A stretch of DNA of 64,000 nt from assembly GCA_002390225.1 (NCBI GenBank), contig DGOW01000050.1, forward strand, positions 1-64,000. Reading direction: 5' to 3'. A program made the translations under genes and the position numbers. The DNA is from Gemmatimonadales bacterium UBA4456. GTDB taxonomy: Bacteria > Gemmatimonadota > Gemmatimonadetes > Longimicrobiales > Gaopeijiaceae. This document shows positions 49,900-59,283 of this stretch, one piece after another. Each line of letters begins with the position of its first letter. Positions within the stretch are counted from its first letter, which is position 1. The notes under the pieces were generated by a model. That model was not told the origin of the DNA and did not search any database. It saw only the letters and a program-made list of their open reading frames with translations.

Positions 49900-51134
49900 T
49901 CCAGAGTCCGAGGGCACGCTGGGCGGCGTGGATCGTCGTCTTCCTGCTCATCGGTACATCGTGGGCATGCGACCCGGCTCCGACGGACTCCCTGGAGCAA
50001 GGACTCGCCTCGGCCGACTCCCTGGTCGCCCTCTGGGTCAACGAGGGCCGCATTCCCGGTGCTGTGCTTCTGGTCGCGCGCTACGGTGCGGTTCGACACC
50101 GGGCTGCGTACGGTCTCGCCTCGGCAGTGGATTCGGTGCAGATGAGTCCGTTGACGGTCTTCGACCTGGCCTCCGTGACGAAGGTCATGGCGACGACGTT
50201 CGCCCTCATGGTGCTCTCCGAGCACGGGCGGGTCGACGTCGAAGCACCGGTTTCAACGTATCTCCCCGAGTTCCGGGGCGATGGCCGTGACGATGTCACG
50301 GTTCGCCATCTGCTGACCCATCGATCCGGGCTACCACAGTGGGTGCCAACCTACTATCACGCATCTGACCGGGACGAGGCATACGACTACATCCGCTCGC
50401 TCCCTCTCACGTGGCGCGTTGGTGAAGAACGGCACTACAGTGACCTTGGCTTCATGCTGCTGGGCCGGCTTGTGGAGGAGGTGAGCGGTCAGACGCTAGA
50501 CGCGTTCGTACGGGCGCAGATCTATGCCCCTCTGGGGCTGGGCGAGACCCGTTTCCGACCCTTGGACGAAGGCGGGGCCAGCGCGGGTGCGGCCTCCGAG
50601 GAAGGTCCTGTCTTTGCCCGGACCTCTCGTGGAAATCCATTCGAGCAGCGGATGGTGCACGACCCGGACTTCGGATACCGGATCGCAGGCGACCCGAACT
50701 CCTGGTCCGAGTGGCGAACGGACTGGTTGAACGGAGAGGTGAATGACGGCAACGCATTCCACGCGTTCCGCGGTGTAGCAGGACACGCAGGCCTTTTCTC
50801 GACTGCCGATGACCTGGGTGTCCTGCTTCATGTGATGCTGAATGGGGGTGAGCACGCGGGTGTCCGCCTCCTGTCACCTGAGACCGTCGCAGCCTTCCTC
50901 GAGCCCACCGGTGACCGACAGGCACTCGGGTGGCAGCTACCGGGATACGGTCCCGGCAGTGCGTTCGGGCACACTGGCTTCACCGGAACGTTCGTGCTCG
51001 GAGTGCAGGCTGAGGGTCTGGCGCTTGTTCTTCTGACGAATCGGCAGAACTTCGGCGTCGACGAAGAATCTCAGTATCCCGACGTCGGGCCGCTCCAACG
51101 GGCGGTCACAGCGGCCGTAACTGGAATCGACTGA
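49863..51134 (+). CDS. Beta-lactamase-fold serine hydrolase lipoprotein
   Basis: A 423-residue S12/class C-like hydrolase. SVTK (Ser104 nucleophile, Lys107), HYSDLGF (Tyr-Ser-Asp in place of Tyr-x-Asn) and a HTGFTGT segment for the third motif are present. TTG 49863 is the only reasonable start and lies inside the preceding gene by 37 bases; the frame then has a hydrophobic stretch ending in WAC (Cys36) as a lipobox. Members include esterases, D-aminopeptidases and beta-lactamases; substrate open. Confidence 0.82.
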   Translation: MRRHRPLDPDPIVQSPRARWAAWIVVFLLIGTSWACDPAPTDSLEQGLASADSLVALWVNEGRIPGAVLLVARYGAVRHRAAYGLASAVDSVQMSPLTVFDLASVTKVMATTFALMVLSEHGRVDVEAPVSTYLPEFRGDGRDDVTVRHLLTHRSGLPQWVPTYYHASDRDEAYDYIRSLPLTWRVGEERHYSDLGFMLLGRLVEEVSGQTLDAFVRAQIYAPLGLGETRFRPLDEGGASAGAASEEGPVFARTSRGNPFEQRMVHDPDFGYRIAGDPNSWSEWRTDWLNGEVNDGNAFHAFRGVAGHAGLFSTADDLGVLLHVMLNGGEHAGVRLLSPETVAAFLEPTGDRQALGWQLPGYGPGSAFGHTGFTGTFVLGVQAEGLALVLLTNRQNFGVDEESQYPDVGPLQRAVTAAVTGID

Positions 51135-51176
51135 TCAGGCTCCTCTGATCCTTACCTCATCAACCGAACAAATCTC

Positions 51177-53327
51177 ATGATCTGTCAGCGTGCGTTTTCG
51201 ACCCTAGCCCTCCTTACCCTTACCGCACTTTTTTCCGGAGTTTCCACGGCGGACGTCCGCGCGCAGAACTCCGTGCAGATTGATGCCCCCGTAGGATTCG
51301 CTGCTGATCATGCGTCGCGGCAGGCATTTTGTGAGGCGCGATTCATTGAGCTTCCCTCGGGCGATACGTTCCGTGAACACCTGCGGATCATCACCTCCAC
51401 CCCGCACCCGACGGGCTCAGCGGCGCAGATAGAGGTCGGTCACTATCTCGGGCGGGCGATGAAGGCGGCCGGGATGACCGTTCGCGAGCACCCGTACGAC
51501 GTGTATCTGCCGCAGCTCACCGATGACGTGGAGGCGCACATCGTCACTCCCGTCGCAATGCGGTTGAATAATCGTGAGGCGGCGTTGGCTGAAGACCGGT
51601 TCTCCGGGCACCCGGACCTGCTCAATGGCTGGAACGCCTTTTCCGGGAGCGGCGACGTGACGGGTGAGGTCGTCTACGCCAACTATGGAACGCGAGCGGA
51701 CTACCGCGCGCTCGATTCGATGGGGATCTCGCTCGAGGACAAGATCGTCATCGCGCGATACGGTGGAAATTTCCGGGGCTTCAAGGTTCTGTTCGCCGAA
51801 GAGCGTGGCGCCTCGGGTGTCATCATGTTCAATGACGCTCCCGAGGTCGAAGAGGATGCGTACCCTGAGGGCCCGATGCTCAATGGGGAGATCATTCAGC
51901 GGGGTTCCGTGCTCACCCTCAATTGGACGGGTGACCCCCTCACTCCGTTCGTCCCGGCTCTTCCCGTCGACGGGCCGGTTCAGGTCGAACGCCTGGACCC
52001 GGATGAGGTTGGCCTGCACACCATCCCCGTCCTGCCGATCGGCTACAACGCCGCCTCGGAGATTCTGTCTCGCATGGAGGGTGACGTCGGACCGGAGGAA
52101 TGGCAGGGTGGTCTCGATCTGCGCTACAGGATCACTGGCGGCCCGGAGCTCACGGTTCGCGTCCGGGTGAATCAGCCGAAGGCCCTTACAAGGGCGACCA
52201 ATGTAGTGGGCACGTTCGTGGGGAGTGAGTTCCCTGACGAGTGGATCATCCTTGGTGCGCACTACGACCCGTGGGGCTTCGGAGCTGTCGATCCCAATGG
52301 GGGAACGGCGATGCTGCTCACTCTCGCCGAAGCGCTGGGTCAGCTAGCGGATGAAGGGTGCCGGCCGCGTCGGTCGATCATGATCGCCCACTGGGACGCC
52401 GAGGAGTACGGGGTGATTGGCTCGTCGGAATGGGTTGAGGAATATCTCGAGCCACTGACGAACGGAGCCGTTGCGTACATCAATGCCGATGCGGCTGTCT
52501 CGGGGCCGAACTTCGGGTCCTCCTCCTCCCCGTCTCTCAAGCAGCCGATTCTCGACGCGATCCGCGATACGCCGTATCCGAACGAAGGACGGAGCGTGTA
52601 CGAGTGGTGGGCTGAGCGCGCCGACGATGGCGTCCCGGTCATGGGGAATCTCGGCGGTGGTTCGGACCATATCGCCTTCTATACCCACGCCGGCATTCCG
52701 TCTGCGGGGCTTAGCTCGGGCGGACGCAGCGGGATCTACCATTCGAACTACGACAATTTTGCGTGGTTCGAGCGCTTCGGAGATCCTGAGTGGATCTACG
52801 GCCCGATGCTGGCCACCGTCGATGGTCTACTGGCGCTTCGCCTCGCGAACGCCGACCTGCTGCCGTACGACGTCACGCGGTATGCGGTGGATACGCGCAC
52901 GCATGTGAACACGCTCTTTGAGGTCGCAGAGTTCCGACGGATCGAGGTGAATCTCGACCGCCTGGTTGCGTCCACGATGGACCTGGAGCGGGCAGCAGCT
53001 GAACTGGATGCGGCACGTACAGCCCGGGTGGCTGCGAGCAGCGTACCAAGCGCGACCGCAGAAGCCATCAACGCCGGTTTCATTGGTCTGGAGAAAGCCT
53101 GGCTCGATGAGCGTGGATTGCAGGATCGGCCTTGGAGTCGCTCGCTTTATGTCTCGCCTGACCCGTTCAGCGGCTACGCATCATGGATGCTGCCGGGACT
53201 CCGCTACGAGATCGAGACGGATGATCCGGGTGACGTGCCGCAATGGGAGACGCGGTATGTAGCCGCCATCGATCGCCTGACAGCTCAGATGGATGCGCTG
53301 ACCACACTCATCCAGGAGGGGATGTGA
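51177..53327 (+). CDS. Exported glutamate carboxypeptidase II-like M28 peptidase
   Basis: A 716-residue secreted enzyme with signal peptide 1-29. Its architecture is that of human GCPII/PSMA: a PA domain inserted at about 125-300, the M28 catalytic domain at about 340-590 and a helical dimerisation domain at about 590-716. Zinc ligands align: His362 (GAHYDPW), Asp372 (GAVDPNGGT), Glu409-Glu410 (WDAEEYG), Asp438 (YINADAAV) and a late His in YHSNYDNF. Likely removes C-terminal Glu or Asp from peptides. Followed within its stop by the pterin dehydratase start. Confidence 0.9.
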   Translation: MICQRAFSTLALLTLTALFSGVSTADVRAQNSVQIDAPVGFAADHASRQAFCEARFIELPSGDTFREHLRIITSTPHPTGSAAQIEVGHYLGRAMKAAGMTVREHPYDVYLPQLTDDVEAHIVTPVAMRLNNREAALAEDRFSGHPDLLNGWNAFSGSGDVTGEVVYANYGTRADYRALDSMGISLEDKIVIARYGGNFRGFKVLFAEERGASGVIMFNDAPEVEEDAYPEGPMLNGEIIQRGSVLTLNWTGDPLTPFVPALPVDGPVQVERLDPDEVGLHTIPVLPIGYNAASEILSRMEGDVGPEEWQGGLDLRYRITGGPELTVRVRVNQPKALTRATNVVGTFVGSEFPDEWIILGAHYDPWGFGAVDPNGGTAMLLTLAEALGQLADEGCRPRRSIMIAHWDAEEYGVIGSSEWVEEYLEPLTNGAVAYINADAAVSGPNFGSSSSPSLKQPILDAIRDTPYPNEGRSVYEWWAERADDGVPVMGNLGGGSDHIAFYTHAGIPSAGLSSGGRSGIYHSNYDNFAWFERFGDPEWIYGPMLATVDGLLALRLANADLLPYDVTRYAVDTRTHVNTLFEVAEFRRIEVNLDRLVASTMDLERAAAELDAARTARVAASSVPSATAEAINAGFIGLEKAWLDERGLQDRPWSRSLYVSPDPFSGYASWMLPGLRYEIETDDPGDVPQWETRYVAAIDRLTAQMDALTTLIQEGM

Positions 53328-53617
53328 GCGTGCGCGAGACCCTGAGCGGGGATGCACTCGAGGCGGCCGTCGCCGGACTCGACGGCTGGGCTGTCCGCGA
53401 CGGCAAGCTGCACAAGGAGTATCGTTTCGCCGACTTTGTGACAGCGTTCGGTTTCATGGCTGCTGCCGCTTTGTGCGCCGAGAGAAAGAACCACCATCCG
53501 GAGTGGTTCAACGTCTACAACACCGTGCGTGTGGACCTGAGCACGCATGACGCCGGCGGGATTACGACGTGGGACGTCGAGCTGGCTGAAGAGTTCGACA
53601 AGATCTCGAACTCCTAG
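53324..53617 (+). CDS. 4a-hydroxytetrahydrobiopterin dehydratase
   Basis: A 97-residue pterin carbinolamine dehydratase with the full active site: His57-His58-Pro59 and His75 in STHDAGGI, with aromatic WFNVY between. This intact copy contrasts with the divergent paralogue at 3179-3475. GTG 53324 overlaps the TGA of the M28 gene, and AGGAGGGG precedes it; GTG 53330 is also possible. It recycles the 4a-carbinolamine from pterin-dependent hydroxylases. No aromatic hydroxylase is visible here. Confidence 0.9.
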   Translation: MSVRETLSGDALEAAVAGLDGWAVRDGKLHKEYRFADFVTAFGFMAAAALCAERKNHHPEWFNVYNTVRVDLSTHDAGGITTWDVELAEEFDKISNS

Positions 53618-53632
53618 TCTGGATCCGGGCAG

Positions 53633-54166
53633 TCAGTGCCCGGAGAAGTCGCACAACGCGAAGACGTCACAGCCACCTGCGCGCAACTTGTCTGAGCCGC
53701 CCAGATCGGGCAGGTCGATGACGAAGCACGCCTCGTGAACCTGTCCGCCTCCCTGTTCGATCAGTTCTATGCCGGCCAGAGCTGTCCCGCCCGTGGCGAT
53801 CAGGTCATCGATCAGCAACACCTCAGTTCCGGCTGAGACCGCGTCGACTTGCATCTCCAAACGATCCGATCCGTACTCAAGTTCGTATTCGACCCCGATC
53901 ACGTCCCCGGGTAGCTTCCCGGCCTTCCTGAGCGGTACGAAACCGACGCCGAGTTCGTATGCGACGGCGGTTCCGAAGATGAACCCTCGGGCCTCGATTC
54001 CAGCGACGATGTCGATCGGGCGGTCGATATAGCGGTGGACGATGAGATCGATCGTCATGCGCAGGCCGCGCGGATCTTCGAGGAGTCCGGTGACGTCCCG
54101 GAACAGGATCCCCGGCTTCGGATAGTCAGGAATCGTGCGGATGAATGATGAGATCGTTGGGCTCAT
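53633..54166 (-). CDS. apt: Adenine phosphoribosyltransferase
   Basis: A 177-residue purine salvage enzyme converting adenine and PRPP to AMP. FIRTIPDYPKPGILFRDVT, AGIEARGFIFG and the PRPP motif VLLIDDLIATGGTA are standard, and the length is normal. ATG 54166 overlaps the GNAT gene stop by four bases (ATGA). Lies convergent to the pterin dehydratase gene with 15 bases between. Confidence 0.95.
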   Translation of the reverse strand: MSPTISSFIRTIPDYPKPGILFRDVTGLLEDPRGLRMTIDLIVHRYIDRPIDIVAGIEARGFIFGTAVAYELGVGFVPLRKAGKLPGDVIGVEYELEYGSDRLEMQVDAVSAGTEVLLIDDLIATGGTALAGIELIEQGGGQVHEACFVIDLPDLGGSDKLRAGGCDVFALCDFSGH

Positions 54167-54729
54167 AGTTCCTCGCCATCGAACCTCAGGTGATATCGCT
54201 CGGCCTTGAACCCCTCGGGTGTACCTTCGTCGATCTTGGTCCCGCCGTCCGGCCGGAAACCACGCCGAGCGTAGAAGGCTCTGGCCCGCGTGTTAATCTC
54301 GAGGACCCAGAGTACCAGTTCCGTGAACCCGAGGTCCCGGGCTCGCTGAACGCCAGCGTCACAGAGAGCGCTGCCCAAGCCGGAGCGCCAGTGGTCAGGA
54401 TCGATATACAGTGTCGGCATCTCAGCGACGCTCCCGGCCGACATGTCACTATCGGTGGCCGCACGCACAGTCACGAATCCGACGATTCGGTCGTTACGCT
54501 CTGCGACCAAACAATGGATCTCGGAGTTCGCTAGCCACCGGCTCCACCGGGCGACACGGTCCGCACGACCTGAACCCGGAGGGGGCCAGTTCGATACATG
54601 AGAACTGTATGCCGCTTCACGAGACGAAAAATGCACAGCCTCGATCGAGGCTGCGTCGTCAACAGCCGCATTTCGGATGTGCTCGACGGCGGCGACGTCA
54701 CCGCTGGATTGGGATCTACTGGAACTCAT
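54163..54729 (-). CDS. GNAT-family N-acetyltransferase
   Basis: A 188-residue acetyltransferase of the RimI-like group. LVAERNDRIVGFVTVRA and LYIDPDHWRSGLGSALCD provide the acetyl-CoA pyrophosphate loop (RSGLG), and LVLWVLEINTRARAFYARRGFR is the typical motif B. Substrate unknown. Coupled to apt. The 66 bases up to the M19-like gene hold nothing obvious. Confidence 0.85.
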   Translation of the reverse strand: MSSSRSQSSGDVAAVEHIRNAAVDDAASIEAVHFSSREAAYSSHVSNWPPPGSGRADRVARWSRWLANSEIHCLVAERNDRIVGFVTVRAATDSDMSAGSVAEMPTLYIDPDHWRSGLGSALCDAGVQRARDLGFTELVLWVLEINTRARAFYARRGFRPDGGTKIDEGTPEGFKAERYHLRFDGEEL

Positions 54730-54796
54730 TCTGCAACATGTGTTCCGGTGGCCTCACGGATCAAGCGAAACGGACGTCGGGTTGCGTTCAGGTCGG

Positions 54797-55954
54797 TCAG
54801 GCCTTCCAAAGCTCGCTGAACAGCCGCACCCAGTTCCCGCCGATTACCTTTGCGATGCGCTCGTCGGAGTGTCCTCGGTCCGACAGACCCTCCGCGATGA
54901 GTTCCATACGCCGATGAGAGTTGAGGTCCTCTACCGTGAAGAGGATATCCGGATCTTCGTTCGGCGCGGCTACTCCACGTTCGATACGCCCTGCGACGAA
55001 CTCCCGGTGCCTTGACCAGTACTCATCTGATCCGTCGATGGGGGTAGTGGAGAGGTCGCTCCCGATGCCCACGTGATCTTCACCACACACCTGGATCGCA
55101 TGCTCGATATGATCGAGCACGTCCGTTCGCGTGGGCACCCGGCCGGGTGTGAGGAATGGCATTAGGTAGATACCGACCACGCCCCCGCTGTCGGCCATTG
55201 CTCGGAGTTCTGTGTCGTCTTTGGAGCGGGGGTGCCGAGCGATGGTGTTACAGCCGCTGTGGGTGATGGCGACCGGACGTGAGGATACCGCGATTCCCTC
55301 GGCTGTGGTTCTCTGACCGCAGTGGCTCAGATCGACCATCATACCGAGCTCGTTCATGCGTTCAACGACCTGGACACCGAAACGAGTTAGCCCTCCGTTC
55401 GCCGGCTCGAGGCATCCATCCCCCACGAGGTTGCGCACGTTGTAGGTGAGCTGAGTGACCTTCACACCGAGGTGCAGGAAGGTTTCGATGTGCGCGAGGT
55501 CTTGTTCGAAGGGCGTGGTGTCCTGGAAGCCGAGCACGATACCGAGTCGCCCGTTCGCTTTCGCGGCGCGCAGATCGGCTACCGTGCGAACCTGCTGGAA
55601 TGCGTCAGGATGCCGTTCGATCCGGTCCATCCAGCCCGCAATACGCTCAACGGATGAGGCGAAGTCGTTGCCGCTGCAGGTCAGGTTTACCGCCGTGATT
55701 CCCGACTCTACGGCGTTTGTGATCATCTCCGTGTCGAGTGGTGGGTTCAGCGGGTAGTTGAAGTAGCCTGGCGAGGCGAGAAAGTCGATGACGAAAGCAT
55801 CGGCGTAGGGAGGCCACGCGCGTGCGGTGCGGGATCGGGTGCCCCGGAGTGCTCTCGGGTAGTCCAACGGGTCGAGCGACGGGTAGACTCCGGTCACAGA
55901 AAGGGCTGCCGCAGCTCCGAGAAACGAGCGACGAGATATGGAATCGGACGACAC
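54797..55954 (-). CDS. M19 dipeptidase-like exported protein with altered metal site
   Basis: A 385-residue protein. SRRSFLG at 7-13 is a Tat signal, so it is exported folded. The body matches M19 membrane dipeptidase: VDLSHCGQRT, AITHSGCNTIARHPR and HVGIGSDLS carry expected His and Asp ligands, and VIGGNWVRLF closes the fold. However, the N-terminal His-x-Asp (usual DGHND) reads VIDFLAS, and the bridging Glu (usual EGG) reads GFQDTTP. Activity may be lost or changed. GTG 55954 follows GGGAGG; the longer frame would place the Tat motif too far from the start. Confidence 0.75.
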   Translation of the reverse strand: MSSDSISRRSFLGAAAALSVTGVYPSLDPLDYPRALRGTRSRTARAWPPYADAFVIDFLASPGYFNYPLNPPLDTEMITNAVESGITAVNLTCSGNDFASSVERIAGWMDRIERHPDAFQQVRTVADLRAAKANGRLGIVLGFQDTTPFEQDLAHIETFLHLGVKVTQLTYNVRNLVGDGCLEPANGGLTRFGVQVVERMNELGMMVDLSHCGQRTTAEGIAVSSRPVAITHSGCNTIARHPRSKDDTELRAMADSGGVVGIYLMPFLTPGRVPTRTDVLDHIEHAIQVCGEDHVGIGSDLSTTPIDGSDEYWSRHREFVAGRIERGVAAPNEDPDILFTVEDLNSHRRMELIAEGLSDRGHSDERIAKVIGGNWVRLFSELWKA

Positions 55955-56164
55955 GGGGACCTCCCAGACGCGGGGGTGAACGGTCAAACAAAGTATCCGC
56001 GCCATGAAGCCTACTGCCAGACGAACCTGCTCGCTTGCACTGGATTGCACTTGCTTCGACGTTGATGCAGCTCACCGGGCCATGGATTGGTGCCGCCTGG
56101 CCCCACGATGTGCTTTCGACGAGTTGCGTGAGCCTCCCTGAATCACTCTGCACCCCTCTGCCAA

Positions 56165-57718
56165 ATGTCCCACCACACGCGACCCGAGGGAGGTCCTGCT
56201 CAGAGGATCGGCTTCTGGCTTGGAATCAGTGCCTTTCTGTTTCTGATGTTCTTCCAGGTCGATCCCGCTAACGAGCCGGCGAGTCGACTGGCGGCGGTCG
56301 CAATGCTGATGGCTATCTGGTGGGTGAGTGACGCGATCCCGCTGTTTGCGACGGCGATGCTCCCGCTTTTCCTGTATCCATTTCTGGGAATTCTCGGCGC
56401 ACGGGAAACGGCACCGATCTACTTCAACAGCACGATCGTGCTGTACATCGGGGGCTTCATGATTGCCCTCACCATGCAGAAGTGGAATCTGCACAAGCGC
56501 ATTGCCCTGAGCATCATTCATGCGGTCGGAGGGGGCCCCGCGCGTATCGTCCTCGGCTTCATGATCGCGGCGGGCTTTCTGTCGATGTGGATCTCGAACA
56601 CCGCCACGGCGGTCATGATGGTCCCGATCGGGCTGGCGATCGTGCTCAAGATCGAGGACTCGTTCGGCGCAGAGCGGAGTCATGCGTTCACTGTGTCACT
56701 CATGCTCGGCATCGCGTACGGTTGTTCGGTCGGGGGCTTGAGCACCCTCGTAGGTACGCCGCCCAACCTCTCTTTTGTGCGCATCTTCGAGATTCTCTTC
56801 CCGGAAGCGCCTCCAATCGCGTTCGGTCAGTGGCTCGTGATGGCACTTCCGATTGGTGTCATCATGATCGGGCTCGTCTGGTTTTTTCTGACGAAGGTTT
56901 TTTACCGGACACCCGCGGAGGTTACGGTCGACCACGATGTGATCGCCGAAGAGAAGCGTGCCCTCGGACCGATCTCGTACGAGGAGCGATGGATTGGTGT
57001 GGTCTTCGCCACGACAGCTCTGCTCTGGGTATTTCGAGCTGATTTGAACCTCGGATTCGTGTCGATCCCGGGCTGGTCTTCGCTGCTCGGTGACCCGAGG
57101 ATGATCGATGACGGAGCGGTCGCGATCGGTATGGCGTCCCTGCTTTTCATCATCCCCACACGCGATAAATCCAAAGGGGCGACCCGGATCATGGGACCCG
57201 ATGTGATCCCCAAGCTTCCCTGGGACATAGTCCTCCTTTTCGGAGGAGGTTTTGCGCTTGCGGCCGGCCTTCAGCGCACCGGCCTCGCCGAGTTGGTCGG
57301 TCAGCAGTTCGAGCTGCTCGGTTCGCTTCCGACGTTCGCGATGATCGTTCTCGTGTGTCTCGGGATCACGTTTCTTACCGAGCTGACGAGCAACCTGGCG
57401 ACGACGGAAATGATTTTACCGATTCTCGCAGCGGTTGCTGTAGCGACTGAAACCCACCCGCTGATTCTCATGATTCCAGCAACGCTCTCTGCTTCCTGTG
57501 CCTTCATGATGCCGGTGGCGACGCCGCCAAACGCGATCGTCTTCGGGAGTGGTCGTCTCACGGTCGGAGAGATGGCGCGTATCGGCATCCTACTGAATCT
57601 GATCGGGGCCCTCGTGATCAGCGTCATTGTATTCACGATCGGGACGGTTGTGTTCGGAATCGATCCGTCTGTGGTCCCGGACTGGGCACAGTCGATGGCC
57701 AGCGGTGTCGAGGGGTAA
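56165..57718 (+). CDS. SLC13/DASS-family sodium:carboxylate symporter
   Basis: A 517-residue inner-membrane transporter with about 11 helices and two re-entrant hairpins. The SNTATAVMMVP and TSNLATTEMILP segments are the two Ser-Asn-Thr-type motifs that bind sodium and carboxylate, and VATPPNAIVFGSG is a family hallmark. Expected substrates are succinate, other dicarboxylates or sulfate. Its stop overlaps the thiolase start (TAATG), so import of an acid and a thiolytic step may be linked. The 114 bases before it hold no gene. Confidence 0.9.
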   Translation: MSHHTRPEGGPAQRIGFWLGISAFLFLMFFQVDPANEPASRLAAVAMLMAIWWVSDAIPLFATAMLPLFLYPFLGILGARETAPIYFNSTIVLYIGGFMIALTMQKWNLHKRIALSIIHAVGGGPARIVLGFMIAAGFLSMWISNTATAVMMVPIGLAIVLKIEDSFGAERSHAFTVSLMLGIAYGCSVGGLSTLVGTPPNLSFVRIFEILFPEAPPIAFGQWLVMALPIGVIMIGLVWFFLTKVFYRTPAEVTVDHDVIAEEKRALGPISYEERWIGVVFATTALLWVFRADLNLGFVSIPGWSSLLGDPRMIDDGAVAIGMASLLFIIPTRDKSKGATRIMGPDVIPKLPWDIVLLFGGGFALAAGLQRTGLAELVGQQFELLGSLPTFAMIVLVCLGITFLTELTSNLATTEMILPILAAVAVATETHPLILMIPATLSASCAFMMPVATPPNAIVFGSGRLTVGEMARIGILLNLIGALVISVIVFTIGTVVFGIDPSVVPDWAQSMASGVEG

Positions 57719-59001
57719 TGGGTGTCATGAAAACTGCGATCGTCGCCGGAAGTCGCACGCCGTTCGTGCGCTCGGGCTCGTTATTCGCTGACCTATCGGC
57801 AGCGGACCTGGGCAAGGCGGCCGTGCGAGATGCGCTCGCTCGCAGCGGGCTGTCCGGCGACAAGGTAGGCCACCTGGTGTACGGAACGGTGGTTCATGAC
57901 ACTCAGGCCCCGAACATCGCCCGGGAAGTCGGGCTGGCTGTTCTGCCGAAGCATGTGCCGGCCGTCTCCGTGTCCCGCGCGTGTACCTCCGCGAATCAGG
58001 CGATCACGGACGGCGCTCAGATGATCGAGGTCGGCCATGCCGACGTTGTCATCGCAGGCGGTGCCGAGTCTCTGTCGCGGATTCCGATCACGGTGAGCGA
58101 GAAGCTCTCAAAGAGCCTCGTGAGGGCATCAAAGGGAAAGACGGTAGGGCAGAGGCTTTCGCCCTTCCGGACCATCCGTCCGAGAGACCTCGTACCCGTG
58201 ACGCCGGCGATTGCCGAGCCGAGTACCGGTGAGAGTATGGGGCAGTCGGCCGAGCGGATGGCCAAAGAGAACGGGATCTCGCGGGAGGACCAGGACGCAT
58301 GGGCTCTTCGTTCACATCAGCTGGCCGCAGCGGGCACCGCGGATGGACGCCTGACGGCCGAGATCGCGCCGGTGTATATACCGCCCGACTACAGGACGGT
58401 CGTCACGAGTGACAACGGCATTCGAACGGATACGTCCGCCGATCGGCTCGCCAAGCTTCGTCCGGTATTCGACCGCAGGTACGGATCGGTCACCGCTGGA
58501 AATGCGTCACCGTTGACCGACGGAGCGTCGGCGGTCGTGCTGATGAATGGCGAAAGGGCGCTGGCAGATGGACTCCAGCCGCTTGGCTGGATTCGAAGCT
58601 GGGCCTGGACCGCGCTTGATCCCGCCGGTCAGCTCTTGCAGGGCCCGGCGTATGCGGCGCCCATCGCGCTGGATCGAGCTGGTCTGTCTATGCGTGACAT
58701 CGGCCTCATGGAAATGCATGAGGCGTTTGCCTCCCAGGTCCTGTCGAACCTCCAGGCGCTCTCCTCGAAGACGTTCGCCGAGTCGGAGCTGGGTCGTTCG
58801 CAGGCGGTGGGCCATCCCGACGTAGATGACATCAACGTCATGGGTGGCTCACTCTCGATTGGACACCCCTTCGGAGCGACGGGGGGGCGCCTGACCATGA
58901 CGATCCTCCACGAGATGGAGAGGCGCGACGTTCAGTTCGGGCTGATTACCGTGTGTGCCGCAGGGGGGATGGGGTTCGCGATGGTGGTGGAGCGGCGCTG
59001 A
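57718..59001 (+). CDS. Thiolase, FadI/acetyl-CoA acyltransferase type
   Basis: A 427-residue thiolase. SRACTSANQA contains the nucleophile Cys89; MHEAFASQVL and GHPFGATGGR contain the His residues; CAAGGMGFAM contains the acid/base Cys. The MSRIPITVSEKL-like insertion (near 118-150) is found in FadI and the mitochondrial trifunctional beta subunit, which favours beta-oxidation. Start overlaps the transporter stop by one base. No FadJ-like partner is present in the window. Confidence 0.9.
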   Translation: MGVMKTAIVAGSRTPFVRSGSLFADLSAADLGKAAVRDALARSGLSGDKVGHLVYGTVVHDTQAPNIAREVGLAVLPKHVPAVSVSRACTSANQAITDGAQMIEVGHADVVIAGGAESLSRIPITVSEKLSKSLVRASKGKTVGQRLSPFRTIRPRDLVPVTPAIAEPSTGESMGQSAERMAKENGISREDQDAWALRSHQLAAAGTADGRLTAEIAPVYIPPDYRTVVTSDNGIRTDTSADRLAKLRPVFDRRYGSVTAGNASPLTDGASAVVLMNGERALADGLQPLGWIRSWAWTALDPAGQLLQGPAYAAPIALDRAGLSMRDIGLMEMHEAFASQVLSNLQALSSKTFAESELGRSQAVGHPDVDDINVMGGSLSIGHPFGATGGRLTMTILHEMERRDVQFGLITVCAAGGMGFAMVVERR

Positions 59002-59283
59002 GCCTGAGGGGGCTGCGGCTTCGCGATCGATCTCGAGGCAACGTTGAGACACAGAGGGCCCCCGGCGTACGATCGCTGGGCCCCCTCGTGGTCTATCATG
59101 GTTCCAGCCGGCAAGATCTAGTTCTGGCTGGTTGATGCAGGTGAAGTTCCAGACCGTAAGTGCGCACGTTTGAAACCTGTGACCGGTTCGGATGACCTCC
59201 CAAAGATTCTCTTGGCCGTCAGTATACAGGCCCCGGGCGGGATTGTGAGCGATCGTTCTGTCCCAGGAATCCTAAGCTGTTCC

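Noticed and set aside
59054..59087. GC-rich hairpin after the thiolase (GAGGGCCC with GGGCCCCCTC)
   Set aside because: The stem needs a two-base bulge and has a 17-base loop without a U-tract; too weak to call a terminator.
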